Source: Oscillospiraceae bacterium (GTDB taxonomy: Bacteria > Bacillota > Clostridia > Oscillospirales > Ruminococcaceae). Taken from it: a DNA stretch of 11,776 nucleotides. Positions 7,287 through 11,776 of this stretch are shown in pieces. The position numbers were made by a program, and so were the translations under genes. The notes under the pieces are model-generated. The model ran no database searches. It had not been told where the DNA came from and saw nothing but the letters and a program-made list of their open reading frames with translations. The number at the start of each line of letters is the position of its first letter. Position 1 is the stretch's first letter. The stretch is taken from assembly GCA_900752625.1 (NCBI GenBank), contig CAADWC010000118.1, positions 1-11,776 on the forward strand. Direction: 5' to 3'.

Positions 7287-8141
7287 ATGAAAAAGGATTT
7301 ATTTGCGCTGATCGAAGAGCGCCAGCCCACGCTTTCAAAAGGGCACAAGCTTATTTCAAACTATATTTTGTCCCATTACGATAAAGCCGCTTTTATGACG
7401 GCGCAGAAGCTGGGAAAGACTGTTGGCGTAAGTGAGTCTACAGTAGTAAGGTTCGCTTCCGAGCTTGGCTACGACGGTTATCCGGCGCTTCAGAGAGCAT
7501 TGCAGGATCTGATGAGGAACAGACTTACTGCGGTTCAGAGGATCGAGGTGACTTCCGACCGTATGAGCCGTGATGACGTGCTTGAAAGAGTGCTTAACCT
7601 GGACATTGAAAAGATCCGCCGAACGCTTGAGGAAACCTCAAAAGAGGCTTTCAACAATGCGGTGGATAAAATCATGAGCTGCAATACTATCTACATTCTC
7701 GGAGCGAGAAGCGCCGCTCCTCTTGCTAGCTTTCTGAACTATTATTTCACGCTTATTTTCCCGCGCGTCAAGCTTATCAGAAACACGACTACCAGCGAAA
7801 TGTTCGAGCAGATAATGCATATGGACGAAAAGGATGTTATCATAGGGATTTCATTTCCAAGATATTCCCGCCAGACAGTAAAGGCTCTGCAGTACGCAAG
7901 CAACAAGGGTGCGAGCGTTATTGCTATAACCGATTCGTCGGAATCGCCTCTTGCACGCTATGCTGACAATCTTCTGCTGGCAAGCAGCGATATGGCTTCC
8001 TTCGTGGATTCTCTTGTCGCTCCGCTAAGCCTTATAAACGCATTGATAGCCGCAGTTTCTATAAGCGACGTTGATAAGGTGTCCAGAAGCTTTGAAAGTC
8101 TTGAACGCATCTGGGAGGAATACGATGTGTATGAGCCGTAA
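7287..8141 (+). CDS. MurR/RpiR family transcriptional regulator
   Basis: The 284-residue protein has the two-domain plan of the family. An N-terminal HTH_6 domain spans about 1-77, with family-typical SKGHKLISNYIL, AAFMTAQKLGKTVGVSESTVVRFASELGYDGY and LQRALQD. A SIS sugar-phosphate-binding domain spans about 120-255, with IYILGARSAAPLASFL, VIIGISFPRYSRQT and GASVIAITDS. These proteins usually bind a phosphorylated sugar and control sugar, cell-wall-sugar or central carbon genes. The ligand cannot be read here. No sugar gene lies nearby, and the next gene is an HI0933-type flavoprotein. ATG 7287 was chosen because the family normally starts about this far before the HTH. ATG 7275, four codons earlier, lacks a ribosome site. 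Its leader contains a hairpin and a tiny upstream ORF, and its stop codon lies in a second structured element. Confidence 0.93.
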   Translation: MKKDLFALIEERQPTLSKGHKLISNYILSHYDKAAFMTAQKLGKTVGVSESTVVRFASELGYDGYPALQRALQDLMRNRLTAVQRIEVTSDRMSRDDVLERVLNLDIEKIRRTLEETSKEAFNNAVDKIMSCNTIYILGARSAAPLASFLNYYFTLIFPRVKLIRNTTTSEMFEQIMHMDEKDVIIGISFPRYSRQTVKALQYASNKGASVIAITDSSESPLARYADNLLLASSDMASFVDSLVAPLSLINALIAAVSISDVDKVSRSFESLERIWEEYDVYEP

Positions 8142-8189
8142 TGCGGAACGCGGCTTGCCGCAGGTGAGAAGGAAAACCTTTGCATTACG
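8137..8189 (+). other. Three-way-junction-like RNA element overlapping the regulator stop codon
   Basis: CGTAATGC (8137-8144) is the exact reverse complement of GCATTACG (8182-8189). Between these arms lie two neat hairpins. GCGG-CTTG-CCGC (8150-8161) has a CUUG loop, known to be unusually stable when closed by G-C. AAGG-AAAA-CCTT (8169-8180) is extended by G8168-T8181. Joining strands are five, six and zero bases. The TAA of the regulator (8139-8141) lies in the outer left arm. No T-tract follows, so it is not a plain terminator. It matches no riboswitch class I can identify. Confidence 0.45.
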
Positions 8190-8206
8190 CAGGAGAAACG
8201 TAAACC

Positions 8207-8245
8207 GTGTCGTTACACAATAATTTAATTAAAACCTGGAAGTGA
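8207..8245 (+). CDS. Possible twelve-codon upstream ORF before the flavoprotein gene
   Basis: A GTG-started frame reads MSLHNNLIKTWK and stops at TGA 8243-8245, inside the ribosome site of the next gene and six bases before its ATG. AGGAG (8191-8195) lies 11 bases upstream, just after the three-way-junction element. A short palindrome, GTGT-CGTT-ACAC, covers 8207-8218 and includes the GTG itself. The non-ATG start and long spacing make this weak, and it may be chance. Confidence 0.2.
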   Translation: MSLHNNLIKTWK

Positions 8246-8251
8246 GCGATT

Positions 8252-9484
8252 ATGTCTGAAACCGATGTTATCATAATAGGAGGCGGAGCGGCGGGACTGT
8301 TATGCGCCGTTCAGTCGGCGTGGCTCGGAAAAGAGGTTGCGGTTATAGAGCATATGCGAAAACCGGGAAGAAAGCTTCTTATTACCGGAAAGGGCAGATG
8401 CAACGTAACCAACAACTGCGATGCGGAAACGGTAATGAAAAACATTCCGAGGAATCCCAGTTTTATGTATTCCTCGCTTTCTCGGTTTTCTCCGGAGGAT
8501 ACTATGGCGTTTTTTGAATCTCTCGGGGTTGAGCTGAAAACCGAGCGGGGAAACAGGGTGTTTCCCAAAAGCGACAAGGCGGAAACGATTCTTGATGCTC
8601 TTGTAGGAGCGGCAAAACAAGCGGGAGTTAAATTTATTGCCGACGACGCCCGGAAGCTTATTGCAGAGAACGGAGCGGTCAGAGGCGTGAGCTGTGAAAA
8701 AGCCGAATATTATGCACATAAGGTGGTAGTTGCGACAGGAGGAAGATCCTATCCGCTTACAGGTTCCACAGGCGACGGATATAAGCTTGCAATGCAGGCA
8801 GGGCACAGGGTCACGGAAATATCGCCGTCGCTTTGTCCGATAGTTACGGAAGAACGGTACTGTGCGGAAATGATGGGGCTTTCTCTCAGAAACTGTACGT
8901 TTATGCTGTATGACAATAAATCCGGCAAGATCCTGTTTACGGAACTTGGCGAAATGCTGTTCACTCATTTCGGCTTATCGGGACCTCTTGCATTGTCGGC
9001 CTCGGCTCATATGGACAAAATAACAAAGGGCAGGTATACCGTTTCCATAGATCTCAAGCCTGCGCTTTCCCACGAAAAGCTGGATGAGCGCATTTTAAGG
9101 GATTTCAATGAATTTCCCAACCGCGATTTTTCAAATGCACTGAAAAAGCTGCTGCCGGCGAAGATGATAGATACAGTTGTAAGGCTCAGCGGAATAGAAC
9201 CGTATAAAAAGGTAAATCAGATAACGAGAACCGAGCGAGGACGGCTGGCAGGTATTCTCAAGGATATGCGTTTTTCGGTCAAGGCTCTTCGCCCCATAGA
9301 AGAAGCGATAATTACCCGCGGCGGAGTTGACGTCAGGGAGATATCTCCCAAAACCATGGAATCAAAGCTAGTAAAGGGGCTTTATTTTATCGGAGAGGTT
9401 CTGGACGTAGACGGATATACCGGCGGATTTAATCTGCAGATAGCTTTTTCGACGGCATATGCGTGCGCTGCTGACGTTTCCTGA
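8252..9484 (+). CDS. HI0933/BaiN family FAD-dependent oxidoreductase
   Basis: This 410-residue cytosolic flavoprotein is often labelled aminoacetone oxidase family or NAD(P)/FAD-dependent oxidoreductase. The N-terminal dinucleotide-binding motif is VIIIGGGAAGL, with Gly at 10, 11, 12 and 15. The family signature GRKLLITGKGRCNVTNNC follows at 39-56. VVATGGRSYPLTGSTGDGY lies mid-protein, and the FAD-closing segment GLYFIGEVLDVDGYTGGFNLQ is near the C-terminus. Length is normal. BaiN, a member in gut Clostridia, takes part in bile acid dehydroxylation, but most members have no known substrate, so that role should not be assumed here. GGAAGTGA (8239-8245 region) precedes ATG 8252 by about six bases. 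The 110-base gap after the regulator gene holds a structured element and a possible upstream ORF. Co-transcription with the regulator is likely because no terminator is seen. Confidence 0.93.
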   Translation: MSETDVIIIGGGAAGLLCAVQSAWLGKEVAVIEHMRKPGRKLLITGKGRCNVTNNCDAETVMKNIPRNPSFMYSSLSRFSPEDTMAFFESLGVELKTERGNRVFPKSDKAETILDALVGAAKQAGVKFIADDARKLIAENGAVRGVSCEKAEYYAHKVVVATGGRSYPLTGSTGDGYKLAMQAGHRVTEISPSLCPIVTEERYCAEMMGLSLRNCTFMLYDNKSGKILFTELGEMLFTHFGLSGPLALSASAHMDKITKGRYTVSIDLKPALSHEKLDERILRDFNEFPNRDFSNALKKLLPAKMIDTVVRLSGIEPYKKVNQITRTERGRLAGILKDMRFSVKALRPIEEAIITRGGVDVREISPKTMESKLVKGLYFIGEVLDVDGYTGGFNLQIAFSTAYACAADVS

Positions 9485-9557
9485 GCGATTATCCGTCCGG
9501 TGCTCTGTGTAAAGTTATGGACCCGGAAAACATGGTGCGGTGAATATAAACGTCTGC

Positions 9558-9585
9558 ATTTCAGCAATGAATTGGTCGCTGAAAT
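9558..9585 (+). other. Perfect inverted repeat upstream of cmk-plsC
   Basis: ATTTCAGC (9558-9565) and GCTGAAAT (9578-9585) are exact reverse complements around a 12-base loop. No T-tract follows, so it is not an intrinsic terminator. It ends 18 bases before the AGGAGG ribosome site (9604-9609), and could be an operator for a dimeric regulator or a leader hairpin. The rest of the 132-base gap (9485-9616) shows no clear promoter. Confidence 0.4.
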
Positions 9586-9616
9586 CGGATGATTACAATA
9601 AACAGGAGGAAGAATT

Positions 9617-10969
9617 ATGGGAATCAATATTGCGCTTGACGGACCATCTGGCGCCGGTAAATCCACAATCGCTAAAAGGCTTGCTCAAAGGATGGGTTAT
9701 GTGTATGTAGATACGGGAGCGCTTTACAGATCTATCGCATATTATGTGATCTCAAAGGGAGCGGACCCTACGGACAGTATGCAGGTTTGTCCGCTTCTGG
9801 GCGAAATAGACGTTAAGCTTGTATATGAGAACGGCTCGCAGAGGGTGGTCCTTAACGGAGAGGATGTTTCTGATAAGATACGAACTCCCGAAATATCCAT
9901 GGGAGCGTCCGGAGTTTCAGCAATCCCGGCTGTAAGAGAATTCTTGTTTGAGCTTCAGAAGAGCATAGCCCGTGAAAACGACATTATTATGGACGGAAGA
10001 GATATAGGCACGGTAGTTCTGCCAGATGCCGACGTAAAGGTATTTCTTACGGCAACTGCTGAGGAAAGGGCTAACCGGCGTTTTAAGGAGCTTCAGGAAA
10101 AAGGCGACGCTTCAACCTACGAGCAGGTGCTGGAGGACATTAAGCAGCGCGACTATAACGATACTCACCGTGAGATCGCACCGCTGAAAAAGGCGGAGGA
10201 TGCGGTCGAGGTGGATTCTACCAATCTTTCTCTCTCCGAAGCGGTTGAAGCCATATATAAAATTGCAGAGGAGAAAATAAGCTCTCAAAAAAAAAGCAAT
10301 GTACAAAAAAAGCATGAGCCTAAGGAAATCGCTCAGATAAGACCGGTAAAGCGCGGGAAGAAGCTCAATCCTGTCAGAATGTTTTTATACAGTGTTTTAA
10401 GACCGATCGTAAGGTTCATATATAAATGCTGGTTCAATTTGTCTTTTGAGGGAACGGAGAATATTCCTAAGGACGGAAGCAATATTTTTGCGTCTAACCA
10501 CCGCAGCTATTCCGATCCGGTTTTCATTGCGCTTCCTACAAGGGTTCCGCTTTCCTATATGGCTAAGGAGGAGCTTTTTAAGCAGAATATATTCTTTACA
10601 TGGCTCATCAGATTTTTCGGTGCTTTTCCCGTAACCCGAGGTAAAGGAGATACGGTGGCTATAGATACGTCGGTAGAAAAGCTTGAAATGGGAAGAAATC
10701 TAGTTGTTTTTCCTGAGGGAACCCGTTCAAAGGACGGAAAGGTAGGAAAGGGCAAGACCGGAGTGGCTCTTATTGCGGCGATGGCGCAGGTTCCTGTTAT
10801 CCCCGTAGGAATTAATTTTGAGGGAAAGCTGAAATTCAGAAGAAAGGTAGTTGTTCGGTTCGGCAAACCGATCAGACCGGAAGAGCTTGCTGTTACGTCT
10901 GTAAGCCCAAAAGAGCTGAAAATGCTGAAAACAAAGATAATGAACGCTATAACCGAATTGGTATACTAA
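9617..10969 (+). CDS. cmk-plsC: Fused CMP kinase - 1-acylglycerol-3-phosphate acyltransferase
   Basis: One 450-residue frame carries two enzymes. Residues 1-222 are a complete (d)CMP kinase, which makes CDP from CMP and ATP. The P-loop is GPSGAGKST at 9-17, and DTGALYRS is at 32-39. MDGRDIGTVVLPDA starts at 125, and the lid-type Arg-rich segment RANRRF is at 151-156. Residues of about 223-250 form a Lys/Gln-rich linker. Residues of about 251-450 are a PlsC acyltransferase, which converts lysophosphatidate to phosphatidate at the membrane. It has NHRSYSD at 294-300 (the H-x4-D catalytic motif: H295, D300), a GAFPVTRG block, FPEGTRS at 365-371 and VPVIPVGI. AGGAGG lies seven bases before ATG 9617. 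In related bacteria these are usually adjacent separate genes, so the fusion is notable. Both active sites look intact. ispH starts one base after the stop. Confidence 0.95.
   Translation: MGINIALDGPSGAGKSTIAKRLAQRMGYVYVDTGALYRSIAYYVISKGADPTDSMQVCPLLGEIDVKLVYENGSQRVVLNGEDVSDKIRTPEISMGASGVSAIPAVREFLFELQKSIARENDIIMDGRDIGTVVLPDADVKVFLTATAEERANRRFKELQEKGDASTYEQVLEDIKQRDYNDTHREIAPLKKAEDAVEVDSTNLSLSEAVEAIYKIAEEKISSQKKSNVQKKHEPKEIAQIRPVKRGKKLNPVRMFLYSVLRPIVRFIYKCWFNLSFEGTENIPKDGSNIFASNHRSYSDPVFIALPTRVPLSYMAKEELFKQNIFFTWLIRFFGAFPVTRGKGDTVAIDTSVEKLEMGRNLVVFPEGTRSKDGKVGKGKTGVALIAAMAQVPVIPVGINFEGKLKFRRKVVVRFGKPIRPEELAVTSVSPKELKMLKTKIMNAITELVY
10287..10311 (+). other. Poly-A slippery tracts in the cmk-plsC linker
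   Basis: A run of nine A (10287-10295) and a run of seven A (10305-10311) lie nine bases apart, just after the kinase domain and before the acyltransferase domain. A -1 shift at the first run reaches TGA 10315-10317, giving a protein of about 233 residues. A +1 shift reaches TAA 10338-10340. Either product is a CMP kinase of normal free-standing size. Runs of A this long are known sites of RNA polymerase and ribosome slippage. Whether slippage happens here is inference. Confidence 0.4.
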
Positions 10970-10970
10970 A

Positions 10971-11776
10971 ATGTTAAGAAATTGTAAAATTTACACCGCT
11001 AAGACGGCAGGTTTCTGTTTTGGTGTAGACAGAGCCGTAAAAATAGTGTATAATGAATTAGATAACCGAAATAATGTTGTAACGTTAGGTCCTATAATTC
11101 ATAACAAAAATGTCGTGTCCGATCTTGAGGCCAGGGGCTGCAGATCGGTTTCACTTGACGAGGTAAAGCCTGAGCATACCGTTATTATACGTTCTCACGG
11201 GGTCGGGCGGGACGTTTATGAACGCCTGTCGGAAATAGGATGTACGGTTGTGGACGCAACCTGTCCGTTTGTAGCGAGGATCCATAAAATTGCGTGTGAA
11301 AAATCCAAAAGCGGTTTCACTGTACTGATAGCCGGAGACATCAGTCATCCGGAGGTTATCGGAATAAGAGGTCACTGTATGGGTCCGTCATTTGTGTTTG
11401 CCGGATGTGAAGAGCTTGAAAATTTGGTGAAAAAGGAGAACTTTGATCCAAAAAAGCTTGCAATTCTTGCTCAGACGACGTATAATAAAAAAATATGGGG
11501 CGAATGCTGCGCTCTGGCTGAAGAGCTTCTGCCGGGGGCGCTTATATTCGATACAATATGCAGCGCTACGTCCGAGCGCCAGAAAGAGGCGGCGGACATT
11601 GCCCGCAAGGCTGATGCAATGATAATCGTGGGTGGGAAAAACAGTTCCAATACCCATAAACTTAAAGCTGTATGCGGCGAATATTGCAGGTGCTATCTTA
11701 TTGAGAGCGCGCGGGAGCTTGCCGACATAGACTTATCAGGTGAAGATTTTATGAGGATTTCTGCCGGGGCTTCGAC
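10971..11776 (+). CDS. ispH: 4-hydroxy-3-methylbut-2-enyl diphosphate reductase (partial, runs off the window)
   Basis: IspH is the last enzyme of the MEP isoprenoid pathway, an iron-sulfur protein that makes IPP and DMAPP from HMBPP. The 268 visible residues contain all its hallmarks. Cluster cysteines are C16 in AGFCFGV, C98 in DATCPF and C197 in TICSAT. Substrate-site residues are H44 (PIIHN), H76 (SHG), H126 and E128 (SHPE), T169-T170 (AQTT), and S225-S226-N227 (KNSSNT). The window ends within SAGAS, the family's last motif, so the reductase domain is almost complete. ATG 10971 begins one base after the cmk-plsC stop and has no clear ribosome site, so translation is probably coupled to the gene before. 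Many Clostridia carry IspH fused to ribosomal protein S1; whether this one continues that way lies beyond the window. Confidence 0.95.
   Translation, partial: MLRNCKIYTAKTAGFCFGVDRAVKIVYNELDNRNNVVTLGPIIHNKNVVSDLEARGCRSVSLDEVKPEHTVIIRSHGVGRDVYERLSEIGCTVVDATCPFVARIHKIACEKSKSGFTVLIAGDISHPEVIGIRGHCMGPSFVFAGCEELENLVKKENFDPKKLAILAQTTYNKKIWGECCALAEELLPGALIFDTICSATSERQKEAADIARKADAMIIVGGKNSSNTHKLKAVCGEYCRCYLIESARELADIDLSGEDFMRISAGAS

Noticed and set aside
8300..8968. Minus-strand ORF of 222 codons inside the flavoprotein gene
   Set aside because: It is antisense to conserved FAD-binding sequence; the composition is Arg/Phe-rich without motifs.
9517..9543. Eight-codon ORF (MDPENMVR) before cmk-plsC
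   Set aside because: No ribosome site and not placed to affect the downstream start.
1..11776. Mobile element, CRISPR array, tRNA or defence system
   Set aside because: No transposase, integrase, direct-repeat array, tRNA-like fold or defence domains were seen; the genes are core housekeeping types.

Overview
The window looks like core chromosome from a Gram-positive, low-to-moderate GC Firmicute. The best guess is a Clostridia member of the Ruminococcaceae/Oscillospiraceae type. This rests on gene content and order: an uppP-like end, an FtsK/SpoIIIE translocase, a YgiQ-type radical SAM protein, a ComEC-like MBL protein with DUF3006, then cmk, plsC and ispH in series. No database search could be run, so the taxonomic call is inference. 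Every supported gene lies on the + strand. No mobile element, tRNA, rRNA or CRISPR array was seen.

Layout. (1) Positions 1-239 hold the last codons of a probable undecaprenyl-diphosphatase (UppP), a strong intrinsic terminator, and the promoter/leader of the next gene. (2) Positions 240-4747 hold the septal DNA translocase FtsK/SpoIIIE, followed by a YgiQ-family radical SAM enzyme. (3) Positions 4794-7108 form a likely three-gene operon: a membrane-anchored, ComEC-like metallo-beta-lactamase-fold hydrolase, an unrecognised three-helix membrane protein with a large extracytoplasmic-type C-terminal part, and a small DUF3006 protein. (4) Positions 7109-9484 hold a MurR/RpiR-type HTH-SIS regulator and an HI0933/BaiN-family flavoprotein. 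Both have unusually structured leaders. (5) Positions 9617-11776 hold a CMP kinase fused to a PlsC acyltransferase, followed after a single base by ispH, which runs off the window end.

How the genes relate. uppP, cmk-plsC and ispH all feed the cell envelope: lipid carrier recycling, CDP-lipid and phospholipid precursors, and isoprenoid precursors. FtsK acts at the division septum. The regulator gene may be controlled by translation of a tiny upstream open reading frame. An eight-codon ORF with a near-perfect Shine-Dalgarno sequence overlaps one arm of a hairpin, and the other arm covers the ribosome-binding region of the regulator. The stop codon of the regulator is itself inside a second structured element, a three-way-junction-like fold, ahead of the flavoprotein gene. 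In cmk-plsC, runs of nine and seven A lie exactly in the linker between the two enzymes. Slippage in either direction there would release a CMP kinase of normal size. These three signals, plus the unknown membrane protein between the MBL and DUF3006 genes, are the parts of the window most worth a second look.
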